Assembly (NCBI RefSeq): GCF_037975245.1
Contig: NC_092561.1
Location: 21,338,826 to 21,402,825, forward strand
From: Apostichopus japonicus
Lineage: Eukaryota > Echinodermata > Holothuroidea > Aspidochirotida > Stichopodidae
DNA: 64,000 nt
Direction: 5' to 3'
Of this stretch, positions 10,581 through 23,549 are shown one piece after another. The notes under the pieces were generated by a model. The model had not been told where the DNA came from. It did no database searches and saw only the letters and a list, made by a program, of their open reading frames with translations. Numbering within the stretch: the stretch's first letter is position 1; every line of letters begins with the position of its first letter. The position numbers were made by a program, and so were the translations under genes.

Positions 10581-13436
10581 TGTATGTGAGGGGGTTATGT
10601 CGATCAAATAGGAAATAAGTGGCCAAAACTGGACTAGCAGTGAGAGTAACTTTCCAGCGTGATCAGTTATCTCTGTTCTGGTACGGAGACCTATACAGAG
10701 AGTAAGACACACGCAAAATATAAACACAGAACTCAACTGGATTTGAATATAGTAGAAATATCTAATGTGCATGCACATTACACATTTTTACTATACCTTA
10801 CCAAAACATTTGCGAACTGATATTTAATACATGTACTTTCAAATTTTGGGCCCAACATCGCACGGCTTACCACTAGTACACTTAAAAATAATTCTTTAAG
10901 GTTGAATTCTTTATTCTTTTTTGGTCCTGTAGATGTTGATACTAAATTGCGTTGTGATATTCTGTTATTTAATATATTTGCTTTTATAAATAAGTTTCAG
11001 GAGGGCGATATATGTTCCATTCAGAAGTTCTGTTATGGTATCCAGTTTGTCAATATTGGTACGACTGTTGTACATTACTAAATTATATGATATATCAGAT
11101 TTAAGTTTAAAAAAAATTACTCTAATTTTGACTTTCAGAAACGTCTCACGAACCCCCTGGGATGGACTCACGCACCCCCTGGAGTTCATGCACCCCAGTT
11201 AGGGAACCCCTGCTTTATGGGAACTATAAAGGAACGCTGATGTACTATTTCGTAAGCACGCCACCATTTGTAGGAACTAGAAAAAAACACTATGGTACTA
11301 TCAGAGTCGTATACCGCTCAGAGTACTATTTCGTAAGCACGCCATCACTTATATATCAGCTGTAACTACGATCGAAATCTGGTCGAACGTAAATAGAATT
11401 GGCAGTGTCGGTAAGTGTCAGATTCGAGGAACCTCGGAACAACTGTAACTACATATACTATTGGTACGCAGGCCAGCTGTTTGCCCTCCGTTTGCTTGTG
11501 TTAACTTGAAAATTGTAAGTGTTGTTTCATTTCTTCATTCCATGAGATTTTTAATGGTTTTGGTTTTCTCTTTCGAGCTTTCTGCTGTCCTGGTACCAGT
11601 CGGTACGCTAGGTACCCATTTCAGCATCTAACAGCTGTACAACACCAGACGAAGGTCTTAGGGGAGTTGCTCTGGACTTGATCAAATCGTTTCACTTGAA
11701 GTAGAAACAATTAAACTTCATTAAGTTGGTTCAATATTGTGAAGTAAATTGAAGAATGAATAGAAAAATATCAACAAAAACATTGAAAATTGAGCCCCAA
11801 TTGTAAGGCATTCTAATTTGCAAACTGCAGCCCAATATTGCATACCTCTCAGACTCAGTAGCCTAGGTAGCTAGCCTACACTAGGCTACAATAGTACAAT
11901 GGATCAAGTCCAAAGTTTGTAACTTGCTTTATAGGGAAGTTAGGCCTGTGTAAAAGTAAGTTGGCCTGACGTTTCCATCCTAGCAGGATCTTCTTTAAAG
12001 GCTAAATGACAAGGAAGTTAGGCCTATATAACTACATAAAAGCTATTCCCATTAGTAATATTATATAGCAATGCCTGTTTGGGACTATAGATATTCTTCA
12101 TATCATTATTTGTGTTTCTTATAATTGCTGTCACGTAATTTTTGTTGTTCTTTTTCAATTCTTACAGTATGTGTTCCCTTATCAATTCTTGGTATCATTA
12201 AACTTAGGGGCTGTTTTGTGTTCATCATTTCCTGCATGTTGTTGGCATGCAATGGTCCCGTCAAGGTTACTGTATGTTTAGCACAGCCAGTATGCCACCT
12301 TAACATATTCAATCGTGTGACCATAGGCACTTCCAACTTGTTCCTACTTAATATACAAGAATAATTGGACAATGGAATGTAATTTATCAACAAAGATTGA
12401 CTGATGAAATTGTTGATTTGCCAAGCAGACTTGGCCACCATTACTTTCCCAAAGTGTGAGGTGCTGTGAGGTTATAATCCAACCTTTCCCTTTCAAAATA
12501 AGTTTAGAGTTCATAACATTGGAAAGGCCTTTTGCTTACTGTATGGCTACTTCACTAAATAATATTGCAATAATCTGAATGTTTTGGAAGATATGTTTCT
12601 CTAGTGTTAGTTTTAAGCCTCTGAATTATCTCAGTTTAGTTAAATGAATCTATGAGTTAGGAAGCCACGCATTGGAGTTCTTGAAACGTGATCATCTACA
12701 GGTGAGATAATTGTTTAAGAAAACTGGATGAATCTTTAAATCAAGGGGACTTTCTTGATGACAGTTCAAACAATTACATCGCTGCAAGTTTTTTTTGGTT
12801 CCAACTTCTGCCGTTGGGAATGCCACTCAACTTAGCCATTGGACCGATGAGAGCTAATTGCACATTCTGCTTATGATGCTTGTCGCTAACTATAATTTTC
12901 TAAATTATTCTAATTAAAAAGAACTGAGTATTTTCACACCAAATTGATATACTACTGTAGTTTCGGACAAAGATAAAAAACTGAATGTCGTGAAGGAACA
13001 GGGATGTAAGGAATCTGTATACAATAACACAAAGGGATAGTGTTTGCTACAAGCTTGCACAATTGAGTAGACCTTTTCGTTCATGTGCCTTCACAAAATG
13101 CACTTATCTCATGTACAAAGTTTAGACAAAGTTTTAATATATTCAATATTTGAACGTTATATTTTCCTTGCACTGCATATTTGCACAGTGTCAGTTTGGC
13201 CGTGTCTGGCCATTAGTTCTGATCAATAGTGTGGTGAAAGATACACAGTAAGTGTGCAATGCACAGTAAGTGGTACTGTGACTAGTCCATTGGTATATAT
13301 GCAATGGGAATGTCATGTATTTGTTCTTAGTTCCCCATTTACCTTCCATTTGAGACAATAAATTATCAGTTCGGGGGACATTATTACTAGTACAGTTTTT
13401 TTTCTGGAGAATTCTGAAACAATCAGTACTGTAGTA
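10580..13436. other. Gene-poor region
   Basis: No coding exon supported. It contains a degenerate copy of a ~40-nt GATCCTAGCAGGATC motif (11963-12003, minus strand) and two short repeated blocks (GTACTATTTCGTAAGCACGCCA near 11240 and 11320). A 5' untranslated exon of the downstream Rab GEF gene could lie here, for example before the GTAAGT near 11516, but nothing decides it. Confidence 0.4.
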
Positions 13437-13950
13437 TTTAGGCTATGTGAGCAGATAAACATGAACACGTAGGTGAGAGTCTACTGTACAACATAAGATG
13501 TTTAGGCTATGTGAGCAGAGAAATATGAACACATAGGTGAGAGTCTACTGTACAGCATAAGATGTTTAGGCTAAGTGAGCAGAGAAACATGAACACATAG
13601 GTGAGAGTCTACTGTACAACAAAGGTTTTTCGGCTATGTGAGCATATGAACATGAACGCATAGGTACGAGTGTTTACTGTACGACATAAGATGTTTAGGC
13701 TATGTGAGCAGAGAAATGTGAACGCATAGGTGAGGGTCTACTGTATTGCAAAGGTTTTTTCGTCCTTGTGAGCAGAGAAACATGAACACATAGGTGAGAG
13801 TCTACTGTACAACAAAGGTTTTTCGGCTATGTGAGCAGAGAAACATGAACGCATATGTACGAGTGTCTACTGTAAAACATAAGATGTTTAGGCTATGTGA
13901 GCAGAGAAACATGAACACATAGGTGAGAGTCTACTGTACAACAAAGGTTT
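13437..13950 (+). repeat. Minisatellite, ~62-bp unit
   Basis: About eight tandem units with the core TTTAGGCTATGTGAGCAGAG, then AAACATGAACACATAGGTGA, then GAGTCTACTGTACAACA. Variant units alternate between ending ACATAAGATG and ACAAAGGTTTTTCG, so a weak two-unit higher-order pattern is visible. Confidence 0.9.
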
Positions 13951-15341
13951 TGAATGTAACTTAAAATATCTTTGGGTACAGGTATGAAAACTGACTATAA
14001 CATATACATGTACTGTGTGTGTGTGCAATTGTATAGCAGAAAGTTGACCATCTTGCTATATAACTACAGTATATATGTTATTATATTGTTTATATGCTAT
14101 ATGCTATGCATATCAGATCTATTGTTTCCTGTTGCATTAAATATAAATGACATTGACAAAATTTGACAGGTCAATAGTCTGCCAATGTGGTGAAACCTCA
14201 AGCCTTTACTGTATGCGTTACCCCTTTGACTTACAGTTGTCTTGTCAATTCAGTCTTATAAAGCAAACAGATCATTGTTTGGTTTGTTGACAATTCAACC
14301 TTCAACCTGTATTGTGTGAATATTATGAGTAATGGTACAGACATTCATTATCATGAGTATTATGGTGTTTGTCTAGATTTGAGTATACATGCTACTGTAC
14401 AGTCTAGTTCGATACTGAACTTGTTTGTTTGCTCGTTGCAAGTCATGCAAATAAAACCACTCAAGGTTCACTTTTAGGGGATTCTTGATCTGTTTGCGAA
14501 CAATGGATTAAATAGAACCCTGGTAATGACCACATTTAATATGACCTAACACTTTGCGCATGATTCTACCTTTACTGTGTAGTAATATATAAAGCACCAA
14601 ATTGACCAGTATTTTTTAGGTTGCCTAGTTTTCATGAGAAAAATTAATGATTGAAACCATTTTGTGAATGTCTGATGGCCAGTGTCTCTAGTCTCTACAA
14701 ATATTAATACTTTAATGCAACATATATTGTACATTCATACTGTATACATGTACACACATAGCACAGCACTGTACAACAATTTTTTTGCTTCAGCCGTTTT
14801 TTTTCTTCTTCACTGTAACAAATTTCCTCTGTTGCAATAATGCAGACTTTACATATTTCTAGCCACCTATGTTTATTGTTTTTACTAGATGTCACTTTAA
14901 CATATGATTTTTGGAATTTAATCTGACTCTGGTTCGCAGAGTGTAGTTATAGTCCCATCATTTTCAAGATCGTAGAGTTATCTCTTACAACGAGAGGGAA
15001 TCCTACAACTCCATCTAGAATTACTCACTCACTCAGTCCCATGACTGTGAAGTCGTCGGGGGGACATAACGGTTGCAGCTGACATCGTCCTCCATGCAGA
15101 TCTGTTAGCAGCAGTGGCGAGCAGGTCTGGCATGTCCAAGCCGGTCCAGTCCTTCACGTTGTCGGACCAATTTCTCCTCTGACGTCCACGTCCATCTAGA
15201 ATACATCGCCTTTACTCTGTTTATATGAACCATGTTCAAGAATTTGGCAAATTTATGAGATTTTGAGATCCTACCAGTGGAAGCCCCATTGTCAAACAAC
15301 AACAATAATAATAATAACAATCAGCAGTTATTTGTACGACA
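13951..15341. other. No gene seen
   Basis: AT-rich unique-looking sequence; short open frames only. An (ATA/ACA)n stretch lies at 15295-15320 next to the SINE. Confidence 0.4.
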
Positions 15342-15604
15342 CTTAAGCAACCACAAATGTGGGAGAAACCTGCAAGGGCTTATGAATTACAACTTACACG
15401 TCGGGTGGCTTCCAACTCTACATTTTAACTCTAATTAGGAATCTTTTCAATTTAGAAAGTCATTTCACATGGGAAAACCATAGATTGCGATTGGATGAAA
15501 ACCAAACACACTATGACCCGGCCGGGGATCGAACCCGGAACCTCCCGATTGCTTAAGCGTCATTGCTTCAAATGCCACTGCCTTTATCCACTCGGCCACA
15601 GCAC
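15342..15604 (-). mobile_element. tRNA-derived SINE, copy 1
   Basis: About 260 bp, also present at 59550-59804. On the minus strand the head reads TGTGGCCGAGTGGATAAAGG (box A type) and later CCGGGTTCGATCCCC (box B), the layout of a class II (Leu/Ser-like) tRNA with a long variable arm. The body then ends at ACATTTGTGGTTGCTTAAGT. It is a pol III retroposon and not a functional tRNA gene, because the anticodon arm is not canonical and the tRNA part is fused to a ~170-bp body shared by both copies. Confidence 0.8.
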
Positions 15605-17330
15605 AGAATCTTCTGGATAATTTATTGGAAAACATTCTTCTAATTGTCCCTGTCTGACATTAACTATTGTATTTTTAATATCAACCTTGTGACATGATAA
15701 AATGTCAGCATGCACTTGTTGACTTTTGACAAGTAACACACATTACCCAGTAAATATTTGCTATTAATACTACTGTATGTATGTACATGTTCATTACTAT
15801 GTATGTACAGTACTATAGGTAAACATTCATGAAGTGCAAGGCACAAAAATTCCATTTTATTGTTTGACGAGATAAAATAGGTTCAATTGAGTGAAGGTAA
15901 TTGACAGAAATGGACAAAAATCGCGGACTTTCATTGGTTGTGGCATTGTGGCTTCATTGTAAAGTACTGTACTTGCTATAGTTGATTATTTTATCAGTTT
16001 TACCTAATTTTTGAGAAAAAAAAATAAACAGAATTTTTTTCAGCCCAAAAAATGAACAGATTTTTCCATCAATATTTAGGTGTAGAATAGGGGAAAATAT
16101 AAATAGGTTGCCATTTACTGTCTTATAATTCATCTCAGTCCTTAAATTTGATCATAATCCCCAAATTAAAGGGTTTGATGGTTTATAATATTTAGCTAAT
16201 GGAAAGCACACTTCAATCCTGCGATGTACAGTATAGTATTAATGCATCAGTTTTAGTTTCAACAGCATTCATGTATTTCACGGAAAAGAACCATGGGAAA
16301 AGATCGGGAAATCCTGTTGGAAAAGGTTTTCCTGTACGTTTGTAGAAGAATTTGACAATTGTTTGGAAAGTGAAACTACTTCCCTTTCAAATAGATATGG
16401 TTCATATAACACTCAAGGATGATAATTAGTTATGTGATAGGCAATCATTTTAATATAACTGAAGTGCTAGAAACAGTTGATAAGTGACTTCATAACAAGG
16501 CTGTAAACTTGTGAAATAGGTCTAGGACACTCCATCAATTACTACTTAAGGTAAATTAATCGTTTTTGAAACGACTACAAGGTTTGTTTCCTGTATTGAT
16601 AGTATATACATATACTGTATAAAGTTCGTGGTTGTGTGTGTGTAGTCTCTGTGTAGTCTAAGTGTACCTCCACAGTATTACTACATAGTGCTCACAGTAT
16701 CTGTATGTAGTCTCTATATTAGTGGTACATTTACTGTGTGTGAACAACATGTCTAAGTATAGGCTGTCTTCAAGGTTTTAGGAATAAAGATGGACCATCT
16801 TAATAATAGTGTCTGTGGGCACAATATAAAACTTAAGCCCAAAAATTGCTTGATCTATGCCAACATGGTTTCAAAGTTCTCTCAATGTCTCAATAACTAA
16901 TATCATTTGATGGAACACACTTGATGGAACTATTGAACATGACTTCATGCAATAACATAGCATGTTATTGCATGTTATGCAATGTTATGCATTCATGACT
17001 TCATGCAATAACATTTTATGAATGATGGTAACATTTTCTTTTTGTTTACCATCTTTCAAATGGATTGCAAATTGTAAAAAAACTCTAAAATGAGCTATAT
17101 AATGACTGTGTATTGCATAGCCACCTGACATGAAATCAGTGTATGGTCGATTAAGAGCCGTTTTCCTTCCCAGCATGCATCTTGCTGCCTAGGGTCTGCT
17201 TTAAGGTACTTCTTTACTGAATGTTCACGAATACTGGAGTGATGCTTCTTTCTGCTTCATTTCTCTCTCTGGGTTTAAAATAAGATGGGGTTAGATGGTG
17301 GAGGAAGGGGGGGGGGGTTGGGAGAAGATG
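15605..17330. other. No gene seen
   Basis: AT-rich unique-looking sequence. A hairpin and a direct repeat (CATGACTTCATGCAATAACAT at ~16938 and ~16993, with ATGTTATTGCATG between) mark 16930-17030. Confidence 0.4.
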
Positions 17331-17334
17331 TTAG

Positions 17335-17645
17335 TATGGAAGGGTGTAAGGTAGGAGGGATGTGAGGATGGAGGGATGTGAGGATGGAGGGATGTGAGGA
17401 TGGAGGGGAATGAGGATGGAGGGTTGTGAGGATGGAGGGATGAGAGGATGGAGGGGTGTGAGGATGGAGGGGTGTTAGGATAGAGGGGTGTGAGGATGGA
17501 GGGATGAGAGGATGGAGGGGTGTGAGGATGGAGGGATGTGAGGATGGAGGGATGTGAGGATGGAGGGGTGTTAGGATGGAGGGGTGTTAGGATGGAGGGG
17601 TGTTAGGATAGAGGGGTGTGAGGTTGGAGGGGTGTGAGGATGTAG
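17335..17645 (+). repeat. Minisatellite, ~15-bp GTGAGGATGGAGGGA unit
   Basis: About 20 tandem units of GTGAGGATGGAGGGG/A with variants (GAGAGGATGG, GTTAGGATGG). G-rich on the + strand, preceded by a run of nine G at 17309-17317. Confidence 0.9.
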
Positions 17646-18425
17646 AGTGTTATGTAAAGTAATATTTATAAGCATGTCTCAGTTAGGTTGATACTAAAAC
17701 CAGTCAAGAACATCAACAGTAGTGTATGGAGCAATGCTACAAATCACATACAGTAATGTAGCCTAGCATGTTGCACGGCCAGTTAAAATATACAGTTCAC
17801 TAATGTCAGCTCCGATTGCTACAACAAAAGGGACAAAAAGCCTGAAGCTAAGCTTTTGGCTGCCAACTATGCTAAAAAGGGAACCTGCACTAAGTATATA
17901 TTTCACAACCAATCAAGTGTTTAATCACTCTCAAGCCTGTTGTAACCAAACTCAGGTTGGGATATTTTATAGCCTATTAAAATGATCCATTGGGCACTTC
18001 CTACATTCAAGGAACTGTTTGATTCTTGAGGTCAGGAAAAGTAGTTGTTTCAGCATGTAGTACTTTTAGTACAATTACAGTTGAATGTAATTTCTTATGG
18101 CTAATGATGCCATGCTACAGACTGTGCAATTTCAGCACTCCTACATCCCCCCACCCACCCACCCCCACCCTCTCTCCCCAAATGTCCAACCTTGCATCGA
18201 AGACAGAACAGTATGGTTGAACAAGCCTTGTAATTATAGACATTTTCATGATGTTTTTACTACATTCAACAGTAAAAAGCCTGCTAAATACTGCCACTAC
18301 TGTAATACATTATTAAAAGTTCAAAGTTACTGGTAGGCATACATGTACACTCTAGTTATACTAAGAGTGCAATCAAACAGTATGAGCTCTTGAGGGTACT
18401 TATGTGTGCAGCACTTACTGTGTAC
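17646..18425. other. No gene seen
   Basis: Mixed sequence with a CCCACCCACCC-type stretch at 18148-18175. Overlapping open frames here do not resemble proteins. Confidence 0.4.
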
Positions 18426-18429
18426 TGCA

Positions 18430-19245
18430 CAACCTTGTAGGAGGGAGCTGCTGGTAACCAGAAGTAACCACTGGATATTGTACACGTATTATTATGTATG
18501 CCTAGTTAGTAGTAGGAAGGAGCTGCTGGTAACCAGAAGTAACCACTGGATATTATACAGGTATTATTATGTATGCCTAGTTAGTAGTAGGAGGGAGCTG
18601 CTGGTAACCAGAAGTAACCACTGGATATTATACAGGTATTATTATGTATGCCTAGTTAGTAGTAGGAGGGAGCTGCTGGTAACCAGAAGTAACCACTGGA
18701 TATTATACAGGTATAATTATGTACATGCCTAATTAGTAGTAGCAGGGAGTTGCTGGTAACCAGAAGTAACCACTGGATATTATACAGGTATTATTATGTT
18801 TGCCTAGTTAGTAGTAGTAGGGAGCTGCTGGTAACCAGAAGTAACCACTGGATGTTATACAGGTATTATTATGTATGCCTATTTAGTGGTAGGAGGTAGC
18901 TGCTGGTAACCAGAAGTAACCACTGGATATTATACAGTTATTATTATGTATGCCTAGTTAGTAGTAGGAGGGAGCTGCTGGTAACCAGAAGTAACCACTG
19001 GATATTATACAGTTATTATTATGTATGCCTAGTTAGTAGTAGGAGGGAGCTGCTGGTAACCAGAAGTAACCACTGGATATTATACAGGTATTATTATGTA
19101 TGCGTAGTTAGTAGTAGGAAGGAGCTGCTGGTAACCAGAAGTAACCACTGGATATTCTTATGTAAGCCTAGTTAGTAGTAGGACTAGGAGGGAGCTGCTG
19201 GTAACCAGAAGTACTGTAGCCACTGGATATTATACAGGTATTATT
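18430..19245 (+). repeat. Minisatellite, ~75-bp unit
   Basis: About eleven tandem units with the core GGAGCTGCTGGTAACCAGAA, then GTAACCACTGGATATTATAC, then AGGTATTATTATGTATGCCT, then AGTTAGTAGTAGG. Unit length is close to a multiple of three for the first units, producing a spurious repeated open frame (18406-18732). Confidence 0.92.
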
Positions 19246-20105
19246 ATGATGCAGATTAAGGCATCCACACTATATTTTAGTTTTATCACCCTGTTTGCAT
19301 ATTCTACATTTCTGTACTGTATGTTTTGATGATATTCAAGACAAATACAAGAGGTGGATCTGGATGATAAGATTTTGTCATCCTGTCGTTTGCTTACATT
19401 AATGTAATTTGTACATAGCAGATCTCTTTTTCTGGCCAAAAATGTTATCAAATATCCCCAAACACAGTAAGATTGCAGTCAATGAAGCTAGAATACCATA
19501 TTAACGTGAATATTCATAGTACAGTAAACCAGTTGTGCTGTGTCAAAAGTTAAAAAAAAATTCAGTACTACACAGATTTGATTATTAAAACATGCATATT
19601 ATTCACAAGGGAACTAAATGACAATTGTTGCTTTATTTAATACAGACAGGTCTCTGATAAATTTGTATTGATAACAATCTAGTTCCTTTTTATGAATGTA
19701 AAGTATTGTCGATCTTGCCATACAAAAAATGCAAGGTAATACTGGTGAAAGCAGTCAATTTATGAAAATATTGAAAACGTCATATTACTCATCGACCTGC
19801 ATAGCCCGAATGATTTGATTCAAAGTAATGAGGAAGTATTTCAAAAAGCAGATGTTTCCTGTCTGCTGAGCATACAGTAGATAGAGAAACTGTAGTATTG
19901 TGTTATGTAATGCATCAGGACGTACCTAGCACCACCAGCAATCATACATTAACACAGTCTTGATTATTAATACAGAGCCTGCATTCAACATGATTACTTT
20001 AAAGCAATATTTCTTGTCGCCATCAAACTCTCTTTCAAAGAAAGCAACCTTTTGTTGTACGGGTAAGTTTGTTTCATTTGCATATAAGAATCTGGGCGGA
20101 ACGAC
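19246..20105. other. No gene seen
   Basis: AT-rich unique-looking sequence between two minisatellites. Confidence 0.4.
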
Positions 20106-20109
20106 AAGG

Positions 20110-22140
20110 TAATGTGTAATTTACAGCGTAGTGCATATATGGTTAGCTACAGTACTGTAGTACCTACCTGTACTAAGGTACTGTGTATTGTACAATGTTT
20201 AGTTTGTGTGATGTACAGTGCAGTATATATGGTTAGTTACTGTAGTACCTACTGTACTGTAACTATACCAAGGTACTGTGCAATGTACAATGTTTAGTTT
20301 GTGTAATGTACAGTGCAGTATATATGGTAGTTACTGTAGTACCTACTGTACCTATACTAAGGTAATGTGCAATGTACAATGTTAAGTTTGTGTATTATAC
20401 AGTGCAGTATATATGGTTAGTTACTGTATTACCTACAGTACTGTACTGTACCTATACCAAGGTACTGTACAATGTTTAGTTTAATGTGTAATGTACAGTG
20501 CAGTGTATATGGTTGGTTCTACCTACAGTAGGCTACCTATACCAATGTATTGTGTATTGTACAATGTTTAGTTTGTGTAATGTACAGTGCAGTATATATG
20601 GTTAGTTACTGTAGTACCTACCTATACTAAGGTACTGTGTATTGTACAATGTTTAGTTTGTGTGATGTACAGTGCAGTATATAGTTACTGTAGTACCTAC
20701 CTATACTAAGGTACTGTGCAATGTACAATGTTTAGTTTGTGTATTGTACAGTGCAGTATATATGGTTAGTTACTGTAGTACCTACCTATACCAAGGTACT
20801 GTGCAATGTACAATGTTTAGTTTGTGTAATGTACAGTGCAGTATATATGGTTAGTTACTGTAGTACCTACCTATACTAAGGTACTGTGCAATGTACAATG
20901 TTTACAGTAGTTTGTGTAATGTACAGTGCAGTATATATGGTTAGTTACTGTAGTACCTACCTATACTAAGGTACTGTGTATTGTACAATGTTTAGTTTGT
21001 GTGATGTACAGTGCAGTATATAGTTACTGTAGTACCTACCTATACTAAGGTACTGTGCAATGTACAATGTTTAGTTTGTGTAATGTACAGTGCAGTATAT
21101 ATGGTTAGTTACTGTAGTACCTACCTATACTAAGGTACTGTGTATTGTACAATGTTTAGTTTGTGTGATGTACAGTGCAGTATATAGTTACTGTAGTACC
21201 TACCTATACTAAGGTACTGTGCAATGTACAATGTTTAGTTTGTGTAATGTACAGTGCAGTATATATGGTTAGTTACTGTAGTACCTACCTATACCAAGGT
21301 ACTGTGCAATGTACAATGTTTAGTTTGTGTATTGTACAGTGCAGTATATATGGTTAGTTACTGTAGTACCTACCTATACCAAGGTACTGTGCAATGTACA
21401 ATGTTTAGTTTGTGTAATGTACAGTGCAGTATGTATGGTTAGTTACTGTAGTACCTACCTATACCAAGGTACTATGTAATGTACAATGTTTAGTTTGTGT
21501 ATTGTACAGTGCAGTATATATGGTTAGTTACTGTAGTACCTACCTATACCAAGGTACTGTGCAATGTACAATGTTTAGTTTGTGTATTGTACAGTGCAGT
21601 ATATATGGTTAGTTACTGTAGTACCTACCTATACCAAGGTACTGTGTAATGTACAATGTTTAGTTTGTGTAATGTACAGTGCAGTATATATGGTTAGTTA
21701 CTGTAGTACCTACCTATACCAAGGTACTGTGCAATGTACAATGTTTAGTTTGTGTAATGTACAGTGCAGTATGTATGGTTAGTTACTGTAGTACCTACCT
21801 ATACCAAGGTACTATGTAATGTACAATGTTTAGTTTGTGTATTGTACAGTGCAGTATATATGGTTAGTTACTGTAGTACCTACCTATACCAAGGTACTGT
21901 GCAATGTACAATGTTTAGTTTGTGTAATGTACAGTGCAGTATGTATGGTTAGTTACTGTAGTACCTACCTATACTAAGGTACTGTGCAATGTACAATGTT
22001 TAGTTTGTGTAATGTACAGTGCAGTATATACAGTATGGTTAGTTACTGTAGTACCTACCTATACTAAGGTACTGTGCAATGTACAATGTTTACAGTAGTT
22101 TGTGTAATGTACAGTGCAGTATATATGGTTAGTTACTGTA
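20110..22140 (+). repeat. Large minisatellite, ~79-85-bp unit with higher-order structure
   Basis: About 24 tandem units over 2 kb with the core GTACCTACCTATACCAAGGT, then ACTGTGCAATGTACAATGTT, then TAGTTTGTGTAATGTACAGT, then GCAGTATATATGGTTAGTTA. Units differ by ATACCAAGG/ATACTAAGG, TGTGTATTG/TGTGTAATG and a shortened TATATAGTTACTG form. The shortened form recurs near 20665, 21003 and 21167, and blocks around 21424 and 21764 repeat exactly 340 bp (four 85-bp units) apart. The many ~60-aa frames here are repeat artefacts. Confidence 0.93.
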
Positions 22141-23549
22141 ACTCCTACGGATACCAAGGAACTGGGTTTCTGTAAAAGAATTCTAAAAATATTCCCATTC
22201 TTAAGACGTAGTATACACAAATTTGTCCTTAGATATATCCATATGTCTGGTTGCCTGTCTGTTAGGCCATCCAAGGCAACGTTGTGTTAAAAGTTGATAA
22301 ATTTAATAGACAACAGATTGATACTTGATGGACAGGCTGTTAAAGTTGAGAGTTATTGATCTGTACAGTGACATGTACACAGTATGGTAACGCATCTTAA
22401 ATTTTCCTGCATGATCATTTTTTTTTAAAAGTGGAATTTTGTTGAAAAGTAAAAAACCTGTAACAGTATCATTTCATTTCAGATTTTCCACATCTTTTAT
22501 ATTTAACTTGATCTAGTATGTGCTGGAAAAAGATAATTACAGTTACATCACATTCTCTTTTCATGTTTAACATTCACCAAAACATGACTTGCATTGATCT
22601 ATAGAAAAATCCTGCAAAGTAAAATGAGTTGGGATATTTCCCAGGAGTGACACAGCCCCTCTAAACTTTGACCAATACTTTCAAGTGGGAATATTTCCAT
22701 GGCTTGTAGGTTTTTTATGCTGAATCATTTGTGTATTCAATATTTTATGCTTCGAACAAAGAACTTCATAAACTTTGATACTATTAAATTTGCCCCATGA
22801 AGCTGTACATAATTCCATGCAGGTAAGTCTATAAAGTTGAAGTATATTAGCCCAGGCAACTTCAGTCACTTAAGACACACCATGGAGGTAAAAAACACTC
22901 TGTTTTAACCTCCATGGACACACTAATTATGTATTCTTACTCCACTGATAGCAGTGCAGGTTTTTGTTTTTTTAATTCTGTAAACAGAGAAATTTACATA
23001 ACCACTTTCTTACCAGGCTCCTGTAAATAGTATTTGAAGAGCAAAAACAGTGTTTTTGAAAGACTTTTACAGTTTATCGTGCATACATACGGCTGCATTA
23101 TATTATAATGGACTGCTGCTAATCTATATGCCTACAGTGTATAGAGTAGTAATAGTGCACTACTGTACATTCACAGCCCATCATGATCATGCTCAAAGTC
23201 ACAATGAAACACGACTATGGCTACCTAAGTGTGGGTACAAATAGCTATATTGACTTTGTGTGCCCAGGGTCACTTTATTTAAAGTTAAATGTACCATGGC
23301 AATATTTTACTATCTTTGCTACAGTGCTCTATGTACAGAACAGTGTTCAGTGTCATGTTCATGTATGTAGCAATAGTACAAGTAAGTAATAAAGAAGTTT
23401 AGTTAGTTCCCTGATCGACCTCGCGAGAGGTTCTGGGGGATATAATAGATTTTTATCGAAGAAAAGATGGGTTTTTTGGGTTTTTTTTTTTGAGGATCAG
23501 ATATAGCAATAGTACAGTTATGACCTGACCCTCTTTTATCTTTTACCAG
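22141..23549. other. No gene seen, presumptive 5' region of the Rab GEF gene
   Basis: Contains a small inverted repeat (CCATGGAGGTAAAA / GTTTTAACCTCCATGG, ~22878-22917) and AT-rich sequence. A pyrimidine tract and AG at 23530-23549 precede the first coding exon of the next gene. Confidence 0.4.

Noticed and set aside
15516-15600. Functional tRNA-Leu/Ser gene
   Set aside because: The same tRNA-like sequence is attached to a shared body in a second copy (59550-59804), so it is a SINE head.
18406-18732. 108-aa repetitive open frame
   Set aside because: It follows a 75-bp minisatellite whose length happens to preserve the frame.
20112-21952. Series of ~60-aa open frames with the repeated VVPTYTKVLCNVQCL-like text
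   Set aside because: The frames come from an 85-bp minisatellite; unit length is not a multiple of three and no splice or start context supports coding.
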